NCBI GenBank assembly: GCA_026119935.1
Contig: JALRMH010000016.1
Location: 1-64,000, forward strand
Length of the DNA: 64,000 nucleotides
Reading direction: 5' to 3'
DNA from: Endothia cerciana
Taxonomy: Eukaryota; Ascomycota; Sordariomycetes; Diaporthales; Cryphonectriaceae
Shown: piece by piece, positions 34,801 through 46,221 of the stretch
How positions within the stretch are numbered: the first letter of the stretch is position 1
Layout of the letters: every line of letters starts with the position of its first letter
Position numbers and translations under genes: made by a program
Notes under the pieces: generated by a model
Database searches by the model: none
What the model was told of the DNA's origin: nothing
What the model saw: only the letters and a program-made list of their open reading frames with translations

Positions 34801-34988
34801 CAGTAGCTCACAGCGATATTACAGCTGCACTTGTATCGCAGATCGTAAACACCTAAAACTAGAGGAAGCGTAAGTAAGAAGATAATCTGGCCTGGGCGAA
34901 GAGATTAAAGCTGGTTGAGTAGTAGGGTCGTGTAGAGATCTCTAGCTAGAACATTAAAGGCTACTTAAAGAGTATTTACTGTAGGTAA
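31847..34988 (+). pseudogene. DUF3435 / FluG-type protein with C-terminal zinc fingers, degraded by point mutation
   Basis: The frame begins at ATG 31847 (MSTNPFKPATAFIDID), probably crosses an intron between about 31995 and 32080, and from 32085 to TAA 34986-34988 stays in one frame for about 968 codons, broken only by stop codons, nearly all TAG. Readable blocks match the DUF3435 (FluG-domain) family, a tyrosine-recombinase-like group: KDPEQIWIDL at 32085, LTRKQTFIKKEVTAEDIVLL near 32500, the integrase-like core after it, and IFQHSYQPQHLRQNLIPIL near 33315, the segment around the catalytic Tyr region. At the 3' end three C2H2-like zinc fingers are visible (CLLC at 34197, then CLKC and CLEC pairs up to about 34735), as in the zinc-finger branch of the family. 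Length fits. It cannot make a full protein. Stops mostly stand where Trp or Gln is expected. DUF3435 proteins include the captain recombinases of Starship transposons; whether this branch had that role is inference. Confidence 0.8.
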
Positions 34989-35583
34989 AGTTTTAAAACA
35001 AAAAAAATCATTATTTCTTTTAATTTATATATGTATATACTAGCCTATATATTATATACTAAGCAGGAAGAAACAGCACTTATCTGGTGTGTACTTAAGT
35101 CTTTAAGTACTTAAATAATTCTTTCTTTCAATCTGTCTAAGTATATTTTAAATTAAGTATTAATCTTATAATATTTAGCTAGCCTATATATAATTCAACT
35201 ATACTATCACTAATCAACAGTGCTCTCTATTATCTGCTAGCACAGATAGCAAATTCTAAATTTATTTATACTATAGCAAGACCTGTTATATTATGCAAAC
35301 CTAAGCAAGCTGTCTAAGTTGCACTAGAAGTCTAGATAAGCACACTGGAAGCGCTATAAACAAAAAAGCATACTATAAAGCAGTAGAGGGATGACTGGAT
35401 ATTAGGACATGTATAATATGCTAAAACATCTCAGTGCTTTACAGCTTTATAAAGTACTAGAGACTTAAACTCCTGAAATAAAATATAGAGACTAAACAGA
35501 TCTTTATAATCCTTAAATTCTACCGCTTCTATTAACTCCTTAATTCCTGTTACTGATATAAACATAATAGCTTGAAAAACTAA
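34989..35583. other. AT-rich spacer between DUF3435 and NLR relics
   Basis: Very AT-rich, TA-rich sequence between two convergent relics. The minus-strand frame of the NLR remains partly readable for some codons beyond its first TAA, but nothing convincing is encoded. Confidence 0.45.
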
Positions 35584-38500
35584 TTAGTCTCGATCTCCAC
35601 TGCAAGTACAACAATTATACTTGAGAAGTAATCTTATTGCACCTTTATAGGATTTCCGTGCAGCCTATATTAAAGGTTTCCAACCATTCTAATCTCATAA
35701 GTTTCTGTTTACTCTTTCATTCTTAAGAAGAACTTCTAGCACACCTTCATCACCCTAACCAGCCGCTTAAGAAAGTGCTGTACGTCCTTTATCATTACTA
35801 GAGTTTAGATCGAAACCTTTTTCGAGAAGAAGCTGAACAACTTCCAAGTGTCCATTTTAAAAAGCAACATAGAGTAGTGTTATACTATTATAAGTTGCAA
35901 CAGCAACATCAGCCTCCTTTTCGAGAAGAAGCCGAACAACTTCTAAGTGTCTATTCTAAGAGGCAATATAAAGTGGCGTTGCACTATTCTGAGTTATAAT
36001 AGCAATATCAGCCTCTTTTTCAAGAAGAAGTTGAATAATTTCTAAGTGTCTATTCTAAAAGGCAATATAGAGCAGCATTACTCTATTCCGAGTTATACAG
36101 GCAACTTCGTGCCTAGCGTCAAGTAATATCCTATCTATTATTATACTACCCTTTACGCAAGCAGCTCCTAATACTGTTCTTCCTAAGTGCGCTTCCTCGT
36201 TTGCATTATAATTCAGATCCTGCATAAAGTGCCTCACTATCTGCGTTAACCCGAGTCGTGATGCGTAATATATAGGGCTGGATATTATATCTTCTTTTGT
36301 TGCTATCGAATCTTCATAATTCGAGTCGAACCACTTTCGCTATAAATCCTAATTCGCGCTAGTTCTATCAAATAGTTTATTAATAAGGCTGACTATACTA
36401 GTATCATTCAGCTCGCCTATCCTAAAATGTTGATACTATAAGTCCGCAGCATAATCTTAAAAGGAGCTCTAAGCTTAGCCTGTCTCTACTCTATTTATTC
36501 CGTGCCAGACACTCAGGAATTATATATAGCAGAGACATAGTCTAGCTAATAGACTATTCTGCATCGCCTTAGTAGAAGAGCTTAAGCGCTTGTTAGTCAT
36601 TAATATGCTTCCTAGGGCTAATATAAGGAGATAGTGCTCCCTGACTAAGAAGTGAGTCAGATGCACAGTCTAGAGTCCTATATTAACTTCTAATGCAGTG
36701 CTCTAGACCTCGAGGAGCGATCTGCAAAGGCCTAGTATCCTGCTATTAATGTAGTACTTATCTACAGAGTCTAGCATTTCGTCAGTAGGAAGATCATTAT
36801 AGTCGTCGTAGATAAACAGCGCTTCGGTGATCTTGTAAACTGTAAGTGGTTGCAGAGAGAATGCTGCCCAGCGTAGCAACAAGAAGGCACGATATCTCTT
36901 CCTATCTGAGAAATTCAATATCTGTTTCTAGTTCCGTTCGTAGAGATGCTAGAGTGCAGTCGAGCTTCCATCAATAGTAGCCTCAAGCTCCTTTTTGCTC
37001 ATCCAGCTTTCTAGAGAGTCACTGCTCATTTTAAGCCACAGAAATTAGCCCTCGCAACGGTCGGCTATCCTCTGAGAAACAGCGTGCTTAGTGGCTTCTA
37101 GTTTTTTAGACAGCTTCTTGTCTATAATGCTTCTGGAATACGATGCTATATCAGGCCAGACATTGATAGGAGAAATCGTTTCTTCGAAAAACTCCTCGCT
37201 TCCAATTTTGAGGCTGGAGAGAACTTGTTGGATTTCCTGATCATAACGGCTGACTATCATGATCCGAGTAGGCGTATCTGCAACCGCTTGCCAGACCGAT
37301 TTCAAAAAACCGGTCACAGATTCGCTGTCGTCAGCCCTCTAGCTGTTTTCTATCCAAGTGCATTTGTCTAGGCCATCCAAGATGAATGTACACCCAGGTA
37401 TAGTTTTGACAATATCTCGAAAGAGCTGAATAATGTTCTCTTGCATTACTATCTGCTTATATTAGGCAGCCTATCTATTATAAGCTACTTGTATAGCCCT
37501 CGGATAAGATATTATCTAAGATAGCTATGATCTTATCGCTACAAAGAGCTCTTTACAGCTCTCGAAGTCAGATAAGAAGAAGAAATGTGCGACTAGCAAC
37601 TCAAGTATAGAGGAAAGGTGTTCTATGATTCTAGCACATAGAATAGTCTTTCCGAACCTAGCAGGACTATTGATCTACAGAAGCTTCGCAGATTGTGTCA
37701 GGAGGGCGGATGCGCCCTAATCACAAAATGCGGGTTGATCTAGGATCTAATCGCATATGCCCTTTAGTCTCGTTTAGAGAGACTTCTCGTAGATTCCGTT
37801 CGGCGAGTAGTGGCAACCTAGCAGCCAGTTATACAGGTCTCTCTATACCTCGACTACGTTCGTTAGCCAAAAGTAAAGAAGTGGAGGGTTAAACTAACCT
37901 TCGAATTCCTTCTCTATCCTCTTAAGGTTCTGTTAAAACGCAATATTCAAAGCCCTACTATCTGCGAAATTATCTAGAAACTATATCAACATTATATTAT
38001 ATTTATAGAAAGCGTAGTAGGGTTACGCACTATCTAAGCGCCCAGCATTAGCTATAAGTCCTCTGTACACTAAGCGTATACCCTTTGCCTTATCGGGAGG
38101 CACTAAATCATGCAAACTCTGCACTAGCCTTTCGAATTGTTCGACTTATGTCACTCGTTTCGCTTTGATTCTCAGCGTCTGTTTTATCTGTTGCTACTTC
38201 GATTCAGCTGCTTCTAATATAGAAGATGCAAAAGTATTAAAGACCTGACTTCTAGAAACAAGCATATTCTTAGCAGACCCAAAATCTGCTGGCTTTATAT
38301 ATTAGAAGGTATCGCCTGCAGAATTTCCAATCTCTTCAATAGTTGATAGAATGTTTTCGATTGTCGAACGTGTCTGCAGATCGTCGAGAGCCTTATGGTG
38401 ATCGTCTGAGACTATACCCTGCTCAAAACTAACAGCTTGATACCAATTTATAAAGCGAAGCTTTGCAGCCTCGAACAGGAAAGCTAAATAAAGTGAATCG

Positions 38501-39465
38501 ATCCTAAAGTCACAGTAGGAGTCAAACTTATCAACAGCTTCTAAACAAGCGCTAAATAGGCCAGCGATACTAGAGTCCCTACAAGGTGCTATAGTGCAGA
38601 AGGACTTGAGCTCAGGCGTTTTATAATCTATGCATTGCTCAGCAGTGGGTATCGCTATACTCTGCGATATAGGCTATCTACTTAGCATAGAGGCTTTTGA
38701 AAAAATGAAGCCTGCTCTTTCGCAAGCGTCGAGACGTTTATCAATCTTCCTTTAGAGCCTCCCTAAGGCTTCTTCTTAGCCCTCGCTATACCGTGGTGTG
38801 AGATAAACCCTGAATATGCTAAGAAGACAGTATACCTTGTCCTCTTCACGCTTGGTCTGACGATTAAGGGCCTATGCTATTCGCTCATCAATGCTAAACT
38901 TCGACAAGTCAGTCCTGCGCAGAGCCGAGACTGCAATCCCTGTTATATCGTGGATTTCGGCCTCTAATAACCTTCTATCGCTGAGTAGTTGGCCTCCTAA
39001 GGTAAAAAATTTAACCGATAGTGGAGCAATAAGCTCTTAAAGTGTCCAGCCCTACTCGAACCACCAACTCTTTCAGAAAGCTGTTTCCTATGTTGACAGG
39101 TTATCAGTCTGGCTATCAGTTCCCTTTAAGACATCTAGCAGATACATATAGCATTCGGCTGCATTACGATATTAGTGAAACATAGAGATGATAGCCTCAT
39201 GAAGTTCGGTGCTATTAGGTTTGTTAATGCAGCAAATATCCACCCGGAAATGTTTCAGGCTATTGTGCACAGCCTGTTCTCTGCAGAACTAAATCTTCTA
39301 ATATCCAACCTTACTCTTCCCTATACCTTTTGTCATGTTTTTAAAGGTAACCTCTTCATCGTCATCTCCCTATATGTGCGAAAGAATAGCGTAACGCAGG
39401 ATGCCTTCGTGAAGGTCCTTAGTCAGGTGTGGCTCGCCCTTATTATCGATTCTCAAGAGGCGCAT
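35584..39465 (-). pseudogene. NLR-type gene: HET - HeLo-like - NACHT - ankyrin, inactivated by point mutations
   Basis: ATG at 39465 to TAA at 35584-35586 is one reading frame of 1294 codons with no frameshift, interrupted by about 40 stops, nearly all TAG. Order of domains by residue: HET, about 1-260 (LRYAILSHI, then ECYMYLLDVLKGTDS, ELIAPLSVKFF, ERIA-stop-ALNRQTKREEDKVYCLL, EEALGRL); HeLo-like, about 300-460 (IAGLFSACLEAVDKFDSY; LRFINWYQAVSFEQG; DDHHKALDD); a pre-NACHT linker with SPNGIYEKSL; NACHT, about 600-1000, with Walker A SPARFGKT (family GPAGFGKT) at 37656 and Walker B CTFILDGLDKC at 37386; ankyrin repeats, about 1100-1280, including TPLYIAS-stop-NRHLEVVRLLLEKEAD. Stops fall where Trp is expected and Gly-to-Arg/Ser changes fit G-to-A. 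Intact relatives sense non-self and trigger cell death; this copy cannot. Confidence 0.85.
35800..36090 (-). repeat. Ankyrin-coding direct repeats, unit about 99 bp
   Basis: Three near-identical 99-bp units in the NLR relic, each carrying the HLEVVxLLLEKEAD ankyrin core. Differences between units are mostly transitions of the C-to-T / G-to-A type. Confidence 0.75.
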
Positions 39466-40529
39466 TTCAGGAAGGTAAGGTGATGTTGCTGGAGTTCTCG
39501 ATGTTCTTTAAGTTGTTAGAGGGGTACGACAGTACGACATCCGCCTATAAGTAGACGATTACAATAACCTCAGAAGGGTCACAACATTATCTGCTGTCAA
39601 TAGAGCGTATCGAGTACAATGGTTGCAAAATTTGTGATATAAAAGTCGTCAGTGCTGCTTACAGATAGGGCATAAGGTTATAGGTTAGCTGCGAATACCA
39701 GCTACGTGTAGCCCTGCCTTAGCACTTGCAAGTAGTAGTTAGAAAACTGATCGCTTGCAGAATGCTGCCTACTACAGGCAGACCGCTGATATGCATACAA
39801 GGGGTAGCAGCAGGCGAATCAGAAAGAGGCTCTTAGCACCCTTATCAGAAAGCTTTTAACTGCTCTTCTACTTTCCTAGCCCTGCAGTCCAGTCCCACAT
39901 TCCCCTAAGCCTAGTCTTTACGCACCTCTATAGTACAATTACGAAACCTGCCGTCTAAATTCCCCTGTATATGCTGGAAGATTTGCATCACTCTAAGTCT
40001 CTTGTTTTGCCCTCGCGCCGTCTTTCTTATCCGACAGAGTTACTAACAGAGACTAACAGCTAGCGATACAACCACTATCCCCAAGTATCCAGAACCCGTT
40101 CCCTGGTTTTTGCCATAGTAGCATCTATAGCCTCTTCAATAATTATCTCCATTTTAAACACAGCTAGACCTCACCCTTCTTTCTAAGAGTGTCAGGAGCT
40201 GCAGCGACAAACTCGCCCAAACTCGAGCACAACCGTCGAAAGCTATTATTTCTAGATAAGTTGTACTTGTGCAACATATTATATCTCACATCCAAACTAG
40301 ACAAGTCTATTCCTTGCAGACAGGCAGATCGTTATAGGATAGCCTATCAGCGTTAGCAGGCACTTAAATAGCGCACTAAGTTTCAACCTACAATTCTATA
40401 ACTATTCGTATCGATTTAGTTTCTGACGTAGTCTTTAAGAAGTCCCCCTATAATAGAAGAGAAGTTAGTAGCACGAGTTTCGTAGAAACAGGTGATCGGA
40501 AACTTGAGCTGATCATAGATGATCATTTG
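39466..40529. other. Mutated region 5' of the NLR relic, with scraps of the next gene
   Basis: Contains the NLR promoter side. On the minus strand near 40120-40320 a protein-like stretch is visible (LDVRYNMLHKYNLSRNNSF; LGEFVAAAPDTLRKKGEV), likely a later exon of the gene that starts at 41510. Nothing else is recognised. Confidence 0.4.
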
Positions 40530-41510
40530 ACAAAACTATTAGGTAAGCCGGTGAGAACAACTAGCTGTTTTATAGCCAGTTTGAGCATCGCCTTAGTTGC
40601 TGCATAGTACCGCCCAAGCTTGTAGATATGCTTCAGCCAAGAGGGCAATTCCCCATCCGCCGACCCGAGGAGAGTTTCGAGTTCATCTAAGTAGACCTAT
40701 CTAGCTTCTAATGCCCATTTGATATAGGGAATGAGATGAGCGGGATCTGAGCTAGAGTTCAGAGACGCTAAGTAAGGCAAATTGCAAACCCAATGCCTGA
40801 AGTTCACTTCTTTAGCATCATCTGGAAGTGATTTTGTCTCATTCAACTCATTAATCGCACGATCGATTGTAGTCTGGACTTCTGCGCAGCGAAGCTTCTC
40901 TACAAGATACCAAATCTTGTCATGGGTTCAAGCGATAATCTTGCGTAGGATCTCAGACTCTAAGTCTCTAGCTATCTTTTCTGCAGATCGGTTTAATCAG
41001 CATCTTATATTCGATCAAGTTGCGTTTCCATGGCAACATACCTTTCAGAGCAACAGCAGTAAGGTCGTCGAGGACTTCCTGTAGCTTGCTAGCAAGGTCT
41101 TTAGGCACGCCAATATTCCGGGCCAAACGCAGAATAGTCCTGCTTGGATGACCTTGCACCAGACAGACAGCCGAGGCAGTGTCGCCGCCGATTCTCAATG
41201 TTGACAATATCAAGGCGAATGAGTCAAGGAACTTCTTCTGAAGCTGGTCGTGCCTCCAGATGTCATCGTGAGGGTGCCTATCGAGGCCGTGGGTCGTTGA
41301 TTCACCGCGCACTAGGTTAACCAAGGAGAGCAGTGTCGACACAACCACGAAGCGATTGTGGGCCTCGCCTCTGACGTTGGCCGGTACGCTACCGCTAGGT
41401 ATTGGAGGCTGTACGGAAGTGGCCGCGCTCTTGATTGCAACTGTATCGAAGTCGGGAGATGTGCGACCACTCACAGATCCTGCTCGATTCAGTTCATCCT
41501 CTGAAGCCAT
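40530..41510 (-). pseudogene. Unknown fungal gene, two readable exons, lightly damaged
   Basis: Exon 1 runs from ATG 41510 to 41042 and is fully open (156 codons). A 61-bp intron at 40981-41041 has donor GTATGT and acceptor CTGCAG. Exon 2 continues ALK-EKIARDLESEILRKII and remains protein-like to about 40530 (NELNETKSLPDDAKEVNF; LPSWLKHIYKLGRYYAATK). Two stops interrupt it: TGA after ...RKIIA and TAG after ...KWALEAR. More exons probably follow toward 40120. The N-terminal part (LQKKFLDSFALILSTLRIG; LARNIGVPKDLASKLQEVL) and the LPSWLKHIYKLGRY block recall large fungal proteins of unknown function that sometimes end in a deaminase-like domain, but I do not see that domain. Call the function unknown. 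Codon use in exon 1 is normal, unlike the NLR next door. Confidence 0.55.
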
Positions 41511-42439
41511 ACCTTCGAAGGAGACTGCTCAAAGGAAATAATGAGCAGAAGAGGTGGGTGTCTCCGTAGGTCGGCGAGAGGAAGACACCAGAGCGGGGTA
41601 AGCCTGTTCAGGCATGCGCGCTCTGGTGTTGTTAGCGGCCTGATGAATTATATTGCTTTTTATGCAACCTTGAGAAAATTTCAATACGCCCGCGCAGGAC
41701 CCAGGGTGACCGCTATTGTTAGGACGACAAAGCTAGGAATGTCTTTAAGAAATGACCTGTTTGAGAAAGCCATACAAAAGTCGGACACCCAGGTGTAGTG
41801 TCTGCAGGACTGGACCTCGCAGCGCTATATCCAAATGTTCCCGCACGGAGCCTTTACGTCTCTCGTCCACTAAGTTTGTGGTCTCGTTCATGGAGGTTGC
41901 ATAGCGTCCGATGTTACTGCTAATTTGTTCCCCCAAATATCTACATCCGCCGGAATGAGCCGGTGCTCACGAGCATAAGTTTCGCAAGCTATCAAAGTAG
42001 ATTAGCCGTCGCTCTAATGTTAACGTAGAAGTCTGTACCTACACATGTATACAGTATCCATCTGTCCTTAACGTCAAGTTCAGAACAATCAACATGATTT
42101 CACCCTCTTAAGACACATAGCTGGAAAGCCTGAAGACGACCTAAGCCACGGAACTCGAAAACATCAGTGAAACACCAAAGTAGAGTGAAAGTTTCACACA
42201 CTATAGTGAAAACTAACTCCGATCCGAGCAATTAAACCTAGACCATATCAGATGGCCAATCATCTATCGACATACTCCAGTGCTTCGATCTAGCTTTAGC
42301 TGCCAATACTGTTGTTCTCTTCACCAGAACCCGAATCTTTCTATGTCACATCATCATCTAGAGATCGGTCCGCAGCAGCCCGGTAATATGCTATTATAGA
42401 TAGAGTCTAGATATTATCTCACCAATGCTAATACCATCT
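41511..42439. other. Spacer between two minus-strand relics
   Basis: The first part upstream of 41510 is the promoter side of that gene. From about 42200 to 42440 the JmjC gene frame may still be readable (CLHRFSPLDRATVRLQYTL lies just above). No other gene seen. Confidence 0.4.
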
Positions 42440-45402
42440 ATAAAGTGTACTGCAATCTGACAGTTGCTCTATCCAAAGGACTAAATCTATGTAAGCAGCC
42501 TATTTCACTTTCCATTTTCCAACCTTCATATAAAACTACAGTGATAGACTTAGGTACCCTGTCCAAAGCAAATCTAAGACGTTGAAAATCAGCTGTGTCA
42601 AAGGTCTCTCTGCCCTATCACCGCTCATTTTCTTCCGGTGATATCAGAGTTAGGTCAGGCTATTCTAGAAACTCTGTAGCGCAGTGCTTGTTCTCTTTCA
42701 GTGACAGCACTAGCTCTATATGCAACAACATTTCGACCTCCGGGAATTCGTAAAGAGGTACATTAAGTTTCTAGGCTTCCTCTACAAAGTAAGTATCATC
42801 GGCAATAAGAGACTGTTGGAAAGCGTTTCCTGCTTTGCAAATTGCGCGAGTATAATCATTGTCCAGGAGGTTGTGAAATATCATAAGCTCTTGGTCGTTC
42901 ATTTTGCGGTAATTTGCCGGCGAGACTCGGGAGGAATTGTGAGTGTCTGAAGAAATGAAGCACAGCATGCCCTCGAAACTCCACATATTTTTGCCACTCC
43001 TTGCCCAGTCGGTAGTGACAGTCGTATTAGGCAATGGTGAGCCCTGAGGCCTATTTGACATCTTGTGCCATTGCAGACTCTGTTCTGAACAAGCCATCCC
43101 TTGCCTTTTCAAGGCCAACCGCAAGGAAGTATTGATTGAGATGCATAAGTGCCTTGCTGCACTCGAGCCCGGCTAAGATTCTAAGCCGCCGCGCCGGGTC
43201 AGCTCCGTAGTGTATTAGGAACAAGATGTTCTGGAGCCTAAGATCTCGTTTCTTCTGGACGAGATTCCAGAATTGCTTCACTGCGTACCGACTTCGGACT
43301 GCTGTTACGAGTCTTATAATACAGTCGTCAGGTGGTGCTATTCTGTCAAATAAAGGAATATTGCATTCTGGATCTGCTTGCCTGAGCTCCTCGACGATGT
43401 TGTAGGTAGGGGATGATGCGCGTAGTCTGGGCCGGTTGGAGGCGTTAGGATGTGCTAGTCTCCAATTCAATGTCCGTTTGCGTGTGAGAGATGGTGTTGC
43501 CAGAAGACGTTCAGAAGACCGCTGTCCGCTAGGGGATGGCAAGTTATGTGAGGATGTGGCCGGATCGGAAGGGTGAGTCAGTTGCGTGCTTTTCGGGGAC
43601 TCTCCAGTCGAAGAAGAGGACTGCCCACTAGAGTCACAACGATCCATAAGCGACGAGGACGCCATCGGCATATAAGAAGTCGAATAGGAAGATAGTGATG
43701 AATTCACTATTGAAGAAGGCGCTAGTGATGAAAACAGGTTTGCGATGTTCCGTAAGCATAAGCTCTGCGTTTGTTCCAGGGGAGGCGACCTCGTTCTCTA
43801 AGGTGCGATAGGCGGCGATCCTGGAGAAGAGGACATCCTGTCTAATCGCGAGCTCTGTTCCACACCATGCTCCTGAGACTGCGTGTCTTCTCGGTCAGGA
43901 TCCCGTTGTGACCTGAACTCGACAGTGATGCCAGCGTCCTGAGCATCGTCGTCGCCTTCGTCCTGATCGGAGATGTCGGTGGTCGTATCTACCTCTGCGC
44001 TTGAAAGGTTTGGATCCGACGAGGTTTCCGAACTTATTGACTGCTTCTTCGCTAGGCGTCTATGCCGTGGGTAGTTAGGCCCTGTCTTTTAGTTAGCCTG
44101 ACGAGCAGATAGTCTTTCCGCTGGAGGCCCGGGACCAGGACATATAGTCGCTAGGGCGTTTGATTCCGTGTCAAGCTTTTGAATAGCTAAGTGTCTGAGT
44201 TTATACAGCCTATACTCAGGACAGACTATCGTAGGTCGTAGCATAGGATCGTCCGGGAGTGCGAAGTTGATCGAGATAGCAAAACAAGACGTTAAGTTTA
44301 TAACGGCATGATATTGGCCTGGAGCAGTCACAACTATATCTCCAGGACTAGCACGGATAAGGTCAAATCCGATACCTATCTCTGTGAGCACCTTCGGGGA
44401 AACGATGACGTCGAGGTGACGCCGCCATTAGCTACATCGAGGTAGCTTAGCTTCTGAAGGAAAGAGGCCTTCAATAAACAGTTCAAATTTCACATTCGAC
44501 GATAAATAGATGAGAACCTATAGTTTGAAGCCAGCAATGGTCACATTGCAAGATCGTACAGCCCCGTCCTTATAATGAAAGGCCGTGCTAGAATCCTTTC
44601 CGCCAGCATGCTAGTAAGGCGTGGTCACGCTAGGAAGTTCGCCAAGTTCGAGGAGTTTTCCGGGGCTAAGCAAGGGGTTATAGTCAGGGGCGAGAGGGGG
44701 TCTAACATAGTAAATAATAGGTTTCCTTGGGGGCAAGGCAATAATGCTCTCAAACAATTTCTCGTTTTCTAGCAGGGGCGCCTGTGGGAGATCTGAAAAA
44801 TCCGGAAACCTGAAGTCCGCTTTTTGCAGCAGGTTGGTTTTTGAGACCCCTTTATAAGAGGTAGAAAAGTGTTGCACAGCACAGGTGGAATGCGGCTGAC
44901 GTTGCGAGAGTCTCTTTGAGATTTCCGTTAAGTCGAACGACCTAAGGCCTGTAATACGAAGCCTGCCGGAGAAATCAGTACTATACCGTGCAAGGCTTGT
45001 TGCCAATACATATCCTATTCCCGTGACAGGAAAGACGCCTTCAGCACTTCTGGTCACCTCGGACTCTCCGCAGATAGACACAAGCCCGAGGTCTTGCTGT
45101 GAGACAGGTGGTGAGACATGCTGGAAGGAGCGGACTGTATTCAACGATCCTTCATGGTTATTCGTGTCGTGGACGTGGTATATGTCGCCCTGGTCTATCT
45201 CGGCAGACCATTTCATGCGCTCACAGTCCTGCTTCAAGTAGATTACGCTTTCCGAAAGTCCATGAAGGCCGCTGATGATCGGGTCTAAGTCTGAGGGTGC
45301 CCTATGAGGACCCCTAGTCTGCGTGTGTGCCTGTCGCTGCAAAAGACCAAGGATATCCTGTATGTTCTGTTTCAGTGATTCAAATCGCTTCTGAAAGTCC
45401 AT
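42440..45402 (-). pseudogene. JmjC-domain gene with long C-terminal part, lightly degraded
   Basis: From ATG 45402 the frame is continuous to about 43050, with stops at 44611-44613 (TAG), near 44510 (TAG), near 44440 (TAA), at 44089-44091 (TAA) and near 43800 (TAG). Residues 1-60 are a helical, coiled-coil-like segment. The JmjC domain covers about 44640-44170: TTPY-stop-HAGGKDSSTAFHYKDGA, SCNVTIAGFKL, then SPGDIVVTAPGQYHAVINLT and INFALPDDP. JmjC proteins are Fe(II)/2-oxoglutarate oxygenases, often histone or protein demethylases. The iron-binding set expected is His-x-Glu/Asp plus a distal His. The first His is in FHYKDG, where the usual acidic residue is Lys, and the distal His is in QYHAVIN. 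A Ser-rich acidic linker follows (44060-43600), then a folded part (ECNIPLFDRIAPPDD; LRLQNILFLIHYGADPARR). The frame shifts by one base near 42955 (HAVLHF to SSDTHNSS) and runs on to SPEENER and beyond. Not functional as it stands. Confidence 0.75.
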
Positions 45403-46221
45403 GGTGTATTGTATCGCGCGCCACGATGTCGCTAACGATTGTTGTGGGTCAGACGCGTGATGAGGTTGGCAGGTTGGTCACTCGAGAGGGGATGGTGTCT
45501 AGTGAGCGTGCCAACGACGAAGGCGCAGAATTGACGAATCAAGAAGATGGCGACAAAAGGTGTACGGCACGCACGGACCACTAACTGACTTCTCAGTTAG
45601 TAGCCCGTGCGCAGAACGACTATCTATAACTAGCCTAGCAGCTGGTCGTGCATTGCGTCCCGGGGGGAACAAAGCTACCCTAGGGTAGTAAAACTCCCCT
45701 GTTGTGTTATGGAAATCGGACTAGGATAGCATAGGATAAGATTATGACAGGACAGGAGATTGACAGGGACAACAGCGCTAGTGAAATATCCCTATTATAT
45801 CGCAAGGATATGTCCGGGGACTGAATACTGTATAGTACCAGGCAAGTGCACGGCCGCGGAAGAAGGGCGCTAGTGAGCTTGCTGAGATAGTCTGGATCTT
45901 TTACAGACTAGTGGCGTGCGAGGCATGCAAGAGAGGGAGGATGAATCACATCGGCTACGCAGTCCCTACCATTCATAGCCACATGCATGATTAGTGAACT
46001 ATCCGCGTCCTTGCATGCAGGCAGGAAAAGGAGCCTAGGAGGGTAGGCGGCGTGAAACGTGGGCATCTCGATCGTGCAGACCCGTGGCTGATGGACCCTG
46101 GCCATCAACTCATGAATCGATAAACAACCTACAGCATGATAAAAAGGCATCGTCTCCGTCCGCTGTGCACGTCTCGGTCCCCATCACTGCTGAGAATTGA
46201 TGTCTGTCTTCTGATTACAAT
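45403..46221. other. Divergent spacer
   Basis: Between the JmjC relic and a plus-strand relic. It has CTAG/GGATAG-rich sequence near 45700-45760 and no gene I can support. Confidence 0.45.

Noticed and set aside
39175..39483. 102-codon plus-strand frame
   Set aside because: It is antisense to the HET part of the NLR relic, whose motifs are clear on the minus strand.
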